This document shows positions 33,280 through 43,913 of a stretch of DNA of 64,000 nucleotides, piece by piece (position 1 is the first letter of the stretch; each line of letters opens with the position of its first letter). Under the pieces are notes generated by a model that searched no databases, was not told the DNA's origin, and worked only from the letters and a program-made list of their open reading frames with translations. A program made the position numbers and the translations under genes. The stretch is from Cryptomeria japonica (lineage: Eukaryota > Streptophyta > Pinopsida > Cupressales > Cupressaceae): contig NC_081405.1 of the NCBI RefSeq assembly GCF_030272615.1, positions 607,018,677 through 607,082,676 on the forward strand, given 5' to 3'.

Positions 33280-34329
33280 CTATGGTCCAACATTGCCTCT
33301 ACTGGTTCTTCTCTGATAATTCATAGAAACATGACCATAGTTGTGACAGATTGAACAAGTCACATTCCATCTATTCTCCATCACATAAGGTCTCTGCCAA
33401 GTAGGGTTTCTCTGATCATTGAAATATCTTTGCCATTCACCATTAGACCTCTGATTCATGTAAGATCTCTGATTGTTCACTCTAGACCTGCACTCGGTAG
33501 CTCTATGCCCATACTTGTTGCAATTGAAACAATATCCATCAAAAGTACTAGGCTTATAATCTCCATATGAATTAGGTCTATATCCATCAAAAGTACTGGA
33601 TTTACTTCTACAAACATTAGTAGTATGACCTACCTTATGACAGTCAAAACATACTAGTTTGTAGGATTTCTTACCGATGTTCTTCTTGGTCTTAGGTGTA
33701 GATTTTCCTTCATGCATGGTGTCCTTGGTACTGGATGGCTCCCCTTGTTCAAAGGTTGAGTATCCCAAGCCATATGTTTCTCCTTTCTGCCTTTGTGACT
33801 AGATCTGCTCATCAAGCATAGCAATACTCTTGTTAAATTTATCTAGTAACTCATTAGCATCATCCAACTCCTTGGTAAGCTCCCCATTCTTCTTGGTAAG
33901 ACTTTCTCTAAGAGACATAGCCATGTCTAGATTAGCCTGTATCTCATCTTTTTCTTCTTTCTCCTCATGAAGATGTGCATGCAGGGTACCAACCTCTTGG
34001 TTCATCTTAAAGATCTCATGGTCCTTCTCTCTGATTTTGTCTTCAACAGTCCTCCTGGCTTCTAGCTCTTGACTCATCCTGATGGTTAGGGCTTCCAATT
34101 CTCTTCTCATATTTGAATTGTCATCATTCATATTTTCTACCTCATTAGCTAATGCATCAATGTTTGCTTCCTCAGGTGAATTGTTTTCACTGAGTTCCAT
34201 CAACTGTTCAACTAGCTCTCTCCTCTTAACCAATGAAGCTTTATACTTGAGTCTTAACTCACCAAGGGCTTCTTCATATTCTACAAGCCTGTTTGAAAGC
34301 TCTCTATAACTCATTGAACCTTCCCCCAT
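33280..34329 (-). pseudogene. ORF1, element II: coiled-coil / zinc-knuckle Gag-like
   Basis: One frame from ATG 34329 to the stop at 33280 is broken by a single in-frame TAG near 33797. About 175 codons of strongly charged coiled coil (MGEGSMSYRELSNRLVEYEE onward) are followed by three knuckles: CFDCHKVGHTTNVC, CFNCNKYGHRATEC and CSICHNYGHVSMNY, the last lacking its final Cys. No capsid domain is seen. The start lies 50 bases inside the primer site, as in element I. It is less decayed than its element I counterpart. Confidence 0.78.
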
Positions 34330-34376
34330 ATTTTCCTTAGGGATCCTTCCCAAGAGGTTAAGCCTTAAGGGAATTA

Positions 34377-34388
34377 GGCTTGATACCA
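34377..34388 (-). other. Primer-binding site, element II
   Basis: On the - strand the LTR end TTTATCA is followed, after AT, by TGGTATCAAGCC, close to the initiator-Met complement. The two-base spacer is the same as in elements I and V. Confidence 0.8.
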
Positions 34389-34390
34389 AT

Positions 34391-35569
34391 TGATAAACTT
34401 ATAAGGCACTGAGAGTGGGGGGGGGGGTGAATCAATGCAAGCAAAAACCTAATAAATTTGATTACACCTTTTATAAACTTGAAAACCAATATACATGCAA
34501 GAAATAAAACCACATAAGCAAACACCCAATAAAGCATGCAAACCATAACACAATTATTTTCATGTGGAAACCCAAATGGGGAAAACCACAGTGGGAATTA
34601 GCACCCATAAGGATCAACTATCTACAAAATAGAGATCTGACTAGTTAAGGTCATACAACACCCTGTTAGGAGTGACACTCGATTAAGAGTTCTTTAGCCC
34701 AGTTAAGAGCTATAAGATAAGGCATGTTAGGACTAGCCCTGTTAGGAGCTACCCAAATCATTAGGATTTAAAAACACAAGCTGATGTGTCACCTTGTTAG
34801 AGGATTTAACCTTCAGACCCGCTAGGATCCTACCGCACCCTATTAGGAGTGACCTTGTGAGAGGATTTTCTTGCTGCAACTGTTAGGGAACAACAAGTTT
34901 GACTTATCTGATGTTAGCACCTTTGTGCTTGATTGGATCTGCTTCAGATCTTCTTCTATCACCGACTAAACATCAAAACCTAACTCCTTCCACCGCACAA
35001 TCAAATTCTCTTTTTTCTCATAAAATCATTCAATGTCCATCTCCTTAAAACAACACTATTAAATCGGCTAAGAACCTTGGAATAATTCCCTAGGTTTATT
35101 GAATCTGGTCACCTTTCTCATTACTCTTTCCTTATGTCATCAAAACAACACATAACTCAAAAACATAACACTTAGTCTATCGGTGACTGATCAAATTGTC
35201 TTTGCTTTACCGGTTTTGTGTTCTTCATGACTGTCACTATTCTACTGGTCATAACTTGCTCAATACTCTAAATATGATGATGTGGTTGCAATCAAAGACT
35301 CGAGCCAATGTCATAAACATATGTTCCAAACCGCAACACTTAACTCTTCATCAATCATCTGTACTGGTCATCTGATCATTGCAGTGTTCTTGTTTACTGG
35401 TTGACTGCAACTTAGCAGTTTTCCTATTTAACTGAGTCCACTACCAGTTAGACTATATCAATTGCTCTAGATGACTTAGATGACTAAAAAACCATGGTTT
35501 CCATCAATGACAACACAAATAAAGTCATCAATCAACCTATTACAACTCATCATCATCATCAAGCCAACA
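34391..35569 (-). repeat. 5' LTR of element II, 1179 bases
   Basis: On the + strand it runs from TGATAAACTTATAAGG to AAGCCAACA. It includes an 11-base G run (34420-34430), the complement of the C run found near the 3' end of every copia-type LTR here. It has one copy of the 102-base segment doubled in the left LTR. Confidence 0.9.
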
Positions 35570-37269
35570 AGCTCAAACCACCATCCAACCTTAACCACTA
35601 AACATGTACTTTCTTTTATAGACTTAAACTCACACAAATACAACCAAGAGGTAAAGTAAAACCATGTGCCACAAAACCATGAGAACACAATTCCATTGAC
35701 CCCTCATTTAATATTAGATACTAAGTTTTCACTTTATTGAATATATTCCCTGATATTAAATAATTATAAAATAATATATTAATGTTGCAATACAACTCAT
35801 CAGGTGGCCCCAAGAATGGAATTTCTACATGAAGCATGCCCATCTAGCTTCCCCTAGGTGCATCACACACATAATAAAATAATAAAACATTATAAACATT
35901 ATGCAAGGTGTACAACAACTTATCCCAATACATTCAACACCTTTAAGTCAATGGCACCTATTGACATAGATCGAAACTTGTTGGCTCAAATTGTAGACAT
36001 AGGTTCCTTTTTAATACCTATTTCTATATATTTTCCGAGTTTGCATATTTTTTCTTGTAGTTTACTGTTTATGCTAATTACTTTCAATTTTGTGTTAGAC
36101 CTAATTCTTGTATTCTATCTTATCCAAACATATCAAAATACAAAAGAGAATAACTCAATTCATGTGCCCAACTCACTCAAGGGTTTGGAGTTGGGCCTAT
36201 TGATTATTATTTAATGTATGTTGATGTGAATGAGTTTTTATTCCTAGTTTTCATATTTATACTAGTGAACCCCATTCTATTGCATTACAAGAAGACATAT
36301 CAATATGGCTATATAAATAAGAAGATTTAGTCGCAATATAATTTGAGAAATATACTAAGGGCATTCGTATCATGGAGCACATTCCATATAAATGTAAATA
36401 TGATTTTGAACTTTAGAAACAAGAAATAATAAATAAAATATATAGCAAGGATACAATCATACCAAGGGCTTGGTATGGGACACCATAATCTGTGCCTCTA
36501 GAACTTGAATTTATCCTCATTTAGGTAGCCAAATCTTTTCCCACTATTTAGACTAATAATTAGGGCACCCCTAAAGACTCTTGTATGCATATTTTTGAAT
36601 TATCCCAAGAATATTCTATTTGCACTTTATATTCCATGTCCTTCACATTCCCATTAACAATTAATGACCTTCTAGTCGTTTATCCCTAGCTTATCAATTG
36701 GGACTAACAAGGACCTCTTAATTCAGACATATTCAAAAAAATGAAGCTATTGGAGGATTTGTCAAACTTTGAGTGATTATATGATTTGGAGATCATACAA
36801 CTAGTTTTTTCATATATCTTTAAGATAAAGCATACTTTGGTTAGAATGTCAAGTCCTCTAGTCATAGAAATAGAGAAATAAAAATAATAAGATGACTCCC
36901 TAGACAAAATTGTAATGCAATACTATTAGATCTAAGAAAATTAAAAAAAAAAAAAGGTATCCAAAGGTGAACACCTCTTTGAGGATGAAGGATTTGACAT
37001 TCACGTCATTTCTACACATCAAGAAAGATCTAGATAGTATTAGCAAAGGAATCACAATTGGTAAATATTGAAATGGCACAAAGTCCTAAGATCACTTTCT
37101 TTGCAACATTATGATCACAATAAGAAAAGGTCAAGTTCATAACAATCTTCCAAAATTGACGTATGAACTTTATATGATCCTATGCAAATATATTTGTTCT
37201 TGATCCTTTCTAGTAGTCATCACTTGACAATATTTCCAGAAGTAAAACTAGTGAAACTAAAGTGCACCA
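35570..37269. other. No gene recognised; AT-rich DNA
   Basis: I find no supported gene or repeat. A 118-codon frame at 35858-36214 with hydrophobic C-terminus has no domain and no homologue in the window. The last few hundred bases may be upstream sequence of the old gypsy pol that becomes readable at about 37270. Confidence 0.4.
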
Positions 37270-37511
37270 AATGCATCCCCAAATAGTACAATGAGTCAAA
37301 TTTGAATTAAAAGAGTCATTAGATGTGGGATTCATTTGGCCAATTTATTATTGAGAGAGGGCATCCAATCTTGTCCCTATCACTAAACCAAATGATGGAC
37401 TTTACATTCTTGCATTGACTTTAAATATTTAAACAAATCTTGTCCAAAGGATGACTATTTGTTGCCTAATATATGCATGATCATGGACTTAATAGTTGGA
37501 CATGAAATGAT
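37270..37511 (+). pseudogene. Old gypsy reverse transcriptase, piece 1
   Basis: This is the N-terminal part of a Ty3/gypsy RT on the + strand: DVGFIWPI, SNLVPI and, after a frame change, SCPKDDYLLPNICMIMDLIV ending in GHEMIS at the insertion point. This corresponds to the stretch just before the first catalytic aspartate of gypsy RT. It is interrupted by element IV at 37516 and resumes at 45167. Several stops and frame changes mark it as a fossil. Confidence 0.75.
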
Positions 37512-37516
37512 CTCCC
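37512..37516. other. Target-site duplication CTCCC, left of element IV
   Basis: It is identical to 45167-45171. The 5 bases belong to the interrupted gypsy RT. Confidence 0.9.
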
Positions 37517-38759
37517 TGTAAAGCGGAAAATCGCAATCGAACCCTAGTTGCACTCCCCTCTTCCAACTCCGAGGAGAGAGAAGGGAGGTTGCTAGGGTTG
37601 ATGGTTTTCACTTAGGGGAGAGACTTTACATTCAAAAGAGGGGTTGAAACCCACAAGATCCAATCCCACACAATGCAAGATTGGATGCTAAATGAGTTTC
37701 AAGGGTTAAGACAGCAAGGCTACCCTCTTTTGTAAAGAATGTTGATAGAAGAATTAAGCTAGGAATGCATAGAAAGTGACAAAGATTCGCTTATAAACTG
37801 AGATAGGGATATAGGATGAAGCTGCGGACCTGGAATTAGCAGTAAAATGTCGATACAGTGCTGTCCTGCAAATTTGAGCAAAAGTTGTCGGGACGATGGC
37901 GCCCGAGCGCAACGGTCCTCCGAAAAATCCGTGAAACGAAGGGGGATCTGTTCGTCTCTGCACAAGGATTCCAGATCTTCAATTTCAGCCATGTACCTGC
38001 AACCTACACACAAAAAAGCGAAGACGATTGGGGGGTTAGGGATTAGGGGTTTGCCTTTAGGTCAAACCCCGGTTTTGGAATTAACCAAGAAATGAGCAAT
38101 GCTGTAAATGTAAATGTTTGTAATGTAAAACAAGTACTAATACCTTGTTGTAAGGATGTTTGTATCCTTATGTGTGAAGGTATAGATGTTGTATGTTGTA
38201 TGTTGTAGTAGTATGTAGTAAGTGATCTCCTCTTCAATGGTTGAATCCTTGTCTTGGATGCCTTGAATGGAGACTTGAAATGATCAATTGCTTGAAGGAA
38301 TGCTTGAATGCTTGAGTATAATTTCCACGCCTTTTTCCATCATGTCAAATGAAAGAGGAAAATGTAGTTTATATACTTGTCATTTAGGGCTGATAGACTG
38401 ATTTTCCCGACCTTAGGCCGACCAGAAAAGTTTATTTTCCAAATTGCAAACAAAAGGACCTGAAGTCCAAAAGAGACCGGGCCCAAAATAGGACCCAGGG
38501 ACCAGGGCGCTGGGCGCCATGGTCGTGGGGGACCAGGGCGCTGGGCACCCTGGTCCTGAAGGACCAGGACACTGGGCGCTCTGGTCCCACCTCCCGGGAC
38601 AGCAGGGTGCAAAGGAGGTTCAGGCCAGGGTGCAAGAAAATGCAGTTTTCAGTGTCATAATCAGGTTTCGGGGTCTCCATTTAGGTTGCGTGTTGCGTCG
38701 CCATCGTGAAGACCGAAATGCAATCGAAATTGCAAGTGTCACAATTTTAGGATGCTACA
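37517..38759 (-). repeat. 3' LTR of element IV
   Basis: It runs from TGTAAAGCGG to GATGCTACA on the + strand. It carries one GGACC/GGTCC-type hairpin at 37891-37918 and a three-fold tandem hairpin cluster at 38499-38588. It lacks a ten-base segment present in the right LTR near 44660. Confidence 0.95.
38499..38588 (-). repeat. Three tandem GGACC/GGTCC hairpins, left LTR
   Basis: The units lie at 38499-38524, 38530-38556 and 38561-38588. Each has outer arms GGACCA and TGGTCC (first unit TGGTCG), inner arms GGCGC and GCGCC or close variants, and a TGG loop on the + strand (CCA on the sense strand). In the second unit the change in the inner arm becomes a G-U pair in sense RNA. In the third, GCGC faces GTGT and can also pair by wobble. 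Confidence 0.85.
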
Positions 38760-38775
38760 TTTAGCCCCCACTTTA
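38760..38775 (-). other. Polypurine tract, element IV
   Basis: On the - strand AAAGTGGGGGCTAAA directly precedes the LTR start TGTAGCATCC. Confidence 0.8.
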
Positions 38776-39500
38776 GCGGGAGTATGTATGTTCATACTTC
38801 TGGTAAAGTACAAGGAAACAATATTGAAAGACTTTCACCACGTCAAGGAGGCAAGACACACCAAGCCCCCAGTGGACTAAGGATCTTACGACTTCAATTG
38901 ACAAAGTAAAAGGGAAGATCACGAGGGAGAACCACGACTATCAGTAGTAAGGTTCCCTCACTATGAGTAATGCAAGAAAGATATCAAAAATTTTCAAGGC
39001 AAGGTTAAATTTGCCAAGAAATTTTCAAGTATCTTGAAAAGATATGAACGGGATGTATGCCCCCCTACGTTAAAGCGATCGCACACGCCTCACCGGGGGT
39101 GATTGCTTTAAGGTAGTGATACATATAAGAATGAGAAGGGAAAGGAGCACGTTATTGCAAGGATTTAGCCCCCAAGTGTGAGATAAGCCCAAGGATAATA
39201 GACACAAAACACAAAGCACAAGGTGACTTCGCTTTCCTCGGGGTCAGTATGCTGTATGATAATTCATGTATATCATATGTATGTATGCATAATTGTTCTT
39301 CATTCCCCAATCAAGGAAGGTCACCTAGAAGAAGGGAACACATGTGTCTTTCGAGTCAACATGAGAGAGACCAAAAGAGATCTCAATGCTTTGCATCGTC
39401 CTCAAGTAGACAACACTAAGGACAACAAATAGAAGAATGAGAATAACATATAGAAGAAGTAACACAAGAGAGGAGGAGAGAATCTGCTATGCTAATGTAA
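38776..39500 (-). other. Non-coding 3' region of element IV
   Basis: Between the stop of the gag-protease frame and the polypurine tract lie about 725 bases with no supported frame. In an autonomous relative pol would lie here, so this marks where it was lost. A palindrome-like GCGATCGC sits near 39076. Confidence 0.6.
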
Positions 39501-42500
39501 CTAGTCTAGCACGTCATCTACCCCCCGATCTTGCTGATCAATGTTTCGGGAAGGCAGGGAACACGCTAGAGGAGGAACATCCAACACAGTAGATGGAGCT
39601 ATCACAAGATCCAAACAAGGGCTATGTTCATGTCCCGAGCCACGTTGTTCTTGTCTAGGAGCTAGGATAAGTGCTTTAGAAAATTCGTTAGATAAATGGT
39701 TATCAATATCAACAAGTTCATATTCACTGTCAGAAGCAAGAGAAGTAACATGTTCATCATGAATAACATTTTCATCTATATCATCATCAAGATTTATAAA
39801 AATAGGATCTTTAACCCGTACGGGATCAAGAACATCATGCATCTTATGTTTAGGAGATTTAGGCTCAATTTCCGGCTGAGGAGAAAATGGAATAATGCTT
39901 GTTGAAGGTGTTTTTGGAGATTGTAAAGTTTGAGAAGCAGCTACTTGAGCCCTAAGACGACGCTTTCGTTGGCGTTCACGTGCAGAACGACTTCGTCTAG
40001 TCTTAGTAGGAAGTGGAGAAGATTGAGGAGGAGGAATGTTCTCATCCTTATCACTTGGGTGTTTAGGTTGTGGTCTCTTAGGCTGGATAATAGGAGAAGA
40101 AGAAGGTATCTTTTCTCTATAAAAGGAAGGAGGAGGAACTACTCCATATAAAGGAGGAATTTTTGGTTTAGGAAGAAGACCAAGTCCATCATGACGAGGA
40201 GGTATAGGTCTACTTTTAGAAGGTTTATTAGGCATAGACATAGTCACATCCATACGAATGGGTTGGGAATCTTCTTGAGGAAAGACATTAGTTTTATCTT
40301 TCAAAGGAAGAACTTCCTTCTCAAGAATGATAGGAATGTCAAGTTTAGGTGTTCTAGGTTCACTTAAAGATAGGATCATATCTGTTTTCCACTTTTGATA
40401 AGATTTGAAAAGATGATCACTTCGCGGAGGAAGAGATTGGAATTGTTTAGGCCAAAAGTAATCAATAGGAACACTAGAAGTTCTTTCAGCTGGTTTAAAG
40501 AGACTATGATTGACCGTAACAACTTCACCATTATGGGGAAATTTCAAACATTTATGAATAGGAGAAGCAATAGCTTTCATGGAAGATAGCCAAGGATAGC
40601 CAAGCTTCACACAAAATTGTTCGGATGAAGGAATAATAGCAAAGTTCACATCAAGGGATTTGTTATGGACCTCAATAGGCAATGTAATAGAACCAATTGC
40701 AGGAGAAGAAAATGCATCAAATAATTTCACAATCACATCTGTTTTGTCATAGATCACTTGATTCAATTGCAAAGTAAAAAGAAATTCCTCAGTAATAACA
40801 TTAACCATGCACGAAGGATCAATAAGCACTCCACGGCAAGGTGTATTCTTGACTTTTGCAACTATGTATAAAGGACCATCAGGTGCTCTAATGGTTTCAC
40901 TGGAATCAAATGTGATGGAAGGTTCTTTAGGGTTTTCTTGCTGCTCTACAAAGTTAATCACATTTGGAGTCATAGACACAAGACCATCAGATGAGAGAGA
41001 GGAATCATTAGCCTCAATTGCATTAGAGGTATGAGAAGGTAATGGATCAGTGAAAATCTGAAGATTTTGATTAGGAGGAGCTACAGATGTATTGCCTTTA
41101 TCATTCACTCCAGAAACAGAAATAGTATTATTATCAATCAAATCTTGAATTTTACCCTTTAAAGAAAAACATTTTTCAGTATCATGCCCAGGCTGACGAT
41201 GAAATTGACAAAAAGCTTTGTTATCAAAATAAGGTGAAGTAATCTTTGCAGGATCAATTTGTCTTATAGGAGGAAGAGTAAGCATATTTTGTTCCAATAA
41301 CTTATTCATAATACTATGCAATGATTCATTCAAAGGAGTATACTTTCTTTCTTTCTTGAAAAATTTAGAAATAGGAGGCACACCTGATGCTGCATTCACA
41401 TTGTTGTTGATGATGTTTTCATTGAATTTGATGGAATCTCTATTCAGTTTAAACTTTCCAAATGGTTGTTGACTGCTATCACCCTTATCACTCGGAGCCA
41501 TAGGATGTGATTGTTCCATTTGACTCACAGTCAGTTGATAATTGTGAAGAGTTGCACACAACTGTTGGAAAGAAGTAAACTCAGAAAACAGAAGTTTGTC
41601 TCGAATATCTTTTTGTAAATTAGAAATAAAGATTCTTTGAATATCATTATCAGGCACTGGAAAGGAAATTTGAGCATACAAATGCTTATATCTACCAATG
41701 AAATCAGACACTTTTTCTTTAACACCTTGTTTGCAATGCATTAAATCAATCAAAGTAACTTTAGGACTTATATTGTTTTGAAATTGTTGAATGAAAGCAT
41801 TTGCAAGTTGTTCAAAAGAAGTAATAGAATAAGAAGGCAACGAGCAATACCATTGTAGGGCTTTGTCTCTTAATGTTCTAGTGAACAGTTTTGCAAGCAA
41901 CCTTTGGTCATAGGCAAAATCAGTACATATTGTTTGAAAAGTCTTAACATGTGTTAGAGGATCACCTTTACCATTATAAAGCTCCAAATGCGGGATTTCA
42001 ACATGTTTAGGAGGGATAGCTCGAACAATGTCCAGAGAAAGTGGGCTCGCAACATCAAATGTGGGCACACTAAACTTAGATTGATTCATAGAGGCAATTT
42101 GTTGCTGTAAAGAAGAGACAGTTTGTGCAAGATTGTTAATGGTCGCTTCAGTCGAAGAATTCATATTAGATGTGTTAGATTGAGATGGAGGTGTTATGTT
42201 ATTGAAAGAAGGTAAAGAGTAAGGTGGTGGGACTCTATGATAATTAGTCATAGGAGATGATTGGACAGGAGGAACACTACAAGGAGGAATGGAATGGTTA
42301 AACGAATTGCCCCCTTGCGTCATGTTCATTTGTGGAGATATAATAGGGACACTCATTGAAGGGACGAATGAAGAAATCGGATTGAATGAAGGAAGAGGGT
42401 TAATTGAAGAGGAAGGATTGCCCCCATGACTGGTGATCACAGGAGGAATGTCTTGTGTAGAAGTAGTCATTATGTTTGATGTAAAGGTAGGTATGCTAGC

Positions 42501-42854
42501 AATAGAAGTCATCAAAGGAATAGAATGATTGACTTGAGTAGGAGGTTGTGTATAACCCAAATTTTCAGCACAACTCTTCATAGGCATCACATTCGAATCC
42601 ACAATGTGTGCAATACCACGCAAAATATCAATTCCATTCTTATCACTTTGAAGCATACATTTTAGACCCTCAATTAAAGGAAGAGCTTGACTATCGGGAT
42701 ACTCATGAGACATCCATTGGTGAAAATCATCAAATTGATTATCCAATTTTGAAAGTTGTTCTACAGAAACCTCATGGAGAGCTTCTTCATCATTAGGAGG
42801 ATTAGAGGAATTACCCATGTCCTCGTTAAAAAGGCTATTCAAATTAGGTTCCAT
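39501..42854 (-). CDS. Gag-protease polyprotein of element IV, 1117 aa
   Basis: This is a single open frame with no stop. Residues 1-290 are Pro/Ser/Asn-rich with a short coiled coil near 235-258. Residues 288-445 are a retrotransposon Gag domain (LELYNGKGDP, ALQWYCSLP, KVSDFIGRYKHLYAQ). Residues 549-562 form a C-X2-H-X4-H-X4-C knuckle (CQFHRQPGHDTEKC). Residues 655-775 are a retropepsin-like fold ending LGYPWLSSM..HKCLKFPHNGE, but the active site reads LIDPSC (679-682) and not D-S/T-G. A basic stretch (951-969, KTRRSRS then RQRKRRLR) may bind nucleic acid or act as a nuclear signal. ATG 42854 is the first in frame after a 1.06 kb leader. It would assemble particles, but cleavage is doubtful. 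No pol follows. Confidence 0.85.
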   Translation of the reverse strand: MEPNLNSLFNEDMGNSSNPPNDEEALHEVSVEQLSKLDNQFDDFHQWMSHEYPDSQALPLIEGLKCMLQSDKNGIDILRGIAHIVDSNVMPMKSCAENLGYTQPPTQVNHSIPLMTSIASIPTFTSNIMTTSTQDIPPVITSHGGNPSSSINPLPSFNPISSFVPSMSVPIISPQMNMTQGGNSFNHSIPPCSVPPVQSSPMTNYHRVPPPYSLPSFNNITPPSQSNTSNMNSSTEATINNLAQTVSSLQQQIASMNQSKFSVPTFDVASPLSLDIVRAIPPKHVEIPHLELYNGKGDPLTHVKTFQTICTDFAYDQRLLAKLFTRTLRDKALQWYCSLPSYSITSFEQLANAFIQQFQNNISPKVTLIDLMHCKQGVKEKVSDFIGRYKHLYAQISFPVPDNDIQRIFISNLQKDIRDKLLFSEFTSFQQLCATLHNYQLTVSQMEQSHPMAPSDKGDSSQQPFGKFKLNRDSIKFNENIINNNVNAASGVPPISKFFKKERKYTPLNESLHSIMNKLLEQNMLTLPPIRQIDPAKITSPYFDNKAFCQFHRQPGHDTEKCFSLKGKIQDLIDNNTISVSGVNDKGNTSVAPPNQNLQIFTDPLPSHTSNAIEANDSSLSSDGLVSMTPNVINFVEQQENPKEPSITFDSSETIRAPDGPLYIVAKVKNTPCRGVLIDPSCMVNVITEEFLFTLQLNQVIYDKTDVIVKLFDAFSSPAIGSITLPIEVHNKSLDVNFAIIPSSEQFCVKLGYPWLSSMKAIASPIHKCLKFPHNGEVVTVNHSLFKPAERTSSVPIDYFWPKQFQSLPPRSDHLFKSYQKWKTDMILSLSEPRTPKLDIPIILEKEVLPLKDKTNVFPQEDSQPIRMDVTMSMPNKPSKSRPIPPRHDGLGLLPKPKIPPLYGVVPPPSFYREKIPSSSPIIQPKRPQPKHPSDKDENIPPPQSSPLPTKTRRSRSARERQRKRRLRAQVAASQTLQSPKTPSTSIIPFSPQPEIEPKSPKHKMHDVLDPVRVKDPIFINLDDDIDENVIHDEHVTSLASDSEYELVDIDNHLSNEFSKALILAPRQEQRGSGHEHSPCLDLVIAPSTVLDVPPLACSLPSRNIDQQDRGVDDVLD

Positions 42855-43913
42855 CTCCTCGGTAATTAAACCTCAGAAAGACTTAATTCTACGGCTTCAT
42901 CTAACGGGAATAGTGTAAGTAGGGCTCATTGTTGTAAAACTCATGCACTAGAAAGGGAGAGAAAATTTTGAATTTAGAGGTAGCAATTTTCAGTGAAATC
43001 AGCCAATCTTCTAGATTTAAGCTGTTAAATGCAATCACGACAGTCTCCCGAAATTTCAGAAAAAATGTCCGGGACCGTGGCGCTCGGAGTGCACACGGTC
43101 CTTGCAACTTTTTTCGAAATTTGCAGGGATGAAAGTTATGATGATTTTAGAGCTAATTTGAAAAAATTGGGTGATTTTACGATTTGTAGATAGGCCAAAT
43201 TAAAGTTGCAATCTCAAAGTTGCAAAAATTTGAATAAAGCACTAGAATTTCGAATGAATGCAAACACACTTTTCAGATTTAGGACAGTAAGAACACAATT
43301 TTGACACAAAATTTCAATTTTGACAATTTTTGAATGATTAGGAGCCTTAAACCAAGCAATCACAAGACCAACTTTGACTGTAATTTTGAAAGTGTTATAA
43401 TTGATAAAATCGGCCAAAATTCTGGATTTTAGCAGGAAAATACAGTAAGATCTTGCTCCCGAAATTTCGGAAAAAAATGTCGGGGACGATGGCGCTCGGA
43501 GTGCACACGGTCCTCGCAACTTTTTTTCAAATTTTCAGGGATGAAAGATATTGTGATTTTATTGCGGAATCCAAAGTTACAGCTGATTTGGAGATGTTTT
43601 GATCAGTGAAATTGTCGGACAAAGGGTGAATCAAGAGGGTTTCAAAAATTAGGGTTTTGACACTTAACCACTTAATTTTCAAAATTAAAGCACAGATATG
43701 AATTGATAATTTGTAATAGAAGGGCAGATCTGAAACAAGCATTAACAATTAAACATTTCACAAGTTCAATTACTAAAAAGAAAATTTAGGGTTTTTATGT
43801 AATTAACCTCTAAAATTTGCAAAAGATCAAACATGGAAATGTAATCAAGGAATCCAATTTTTAGATCTAATCATGAATAATCAGAAAGGATGTTCACGTC
43901 GGGTTCACCAAAA
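42855..43913 (-). other. 5' leader of element IV with two hairpins
   Basis: The non-coding leader lies between the primer site and the gag start. It contains a ~105-base direct repeat (about 43045-43150 and 43455-43560), each copy holding a hairpin. At 43072-43101 the arms are GGACCGTG and CACGGTCC (8 bp) with an inner GCGCT/AGTGC pair. At 43484-43513 the inner arms are the same, but two changes weaken the outer arm. The leader position fits packaging or dimerisation signals, which is inference. Confidence 0.65.
43893..43910 (-). other. Primer-binding site, element IV
   Basis: On the - strand, after TTT following the LTR, it reads TGGTGAACCCGACGTGAA. From memory this complements the 3' end of plant tRNA-Trp (GTCGGGTTCACCA end), so the tRNA identity should be checked. 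The plus-oriented LTR at 59317 is followed by TGGTGAACTTGAC, a diverged form. Confidence 0.7.

Larger units (their letters stand above)
25477..35569 (-). mobile_element. Element II: second pol-less copia-type element
   Basis: It runs on the - strand, with the 5' LTR at the right. It has two LTRs, a copia-type primer site at 34377-34388 and polypurine tracts next to the left LTR. It encodes ORF1 (coiled coil and zinc knuckles) and ORF2, both homologous in design to element I, and has no pol domain. A separate ~2.4 kb sequence (about 27300-29770) interrupts the 3' end of ORF2. Flanking 5-mers ATCTA and AGCTC do not match, so no target duplication is demonstrated. Its 3' LTR faces the 3' LTR of element I across 10 bases. 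Confidence 0.82.

Noticed and set aside
35858-36214. 118-codon frame with hydrophobic segment
   Set aside because: No recognisable domain, AT-rich codon use, and no conserved copy; probably chance.
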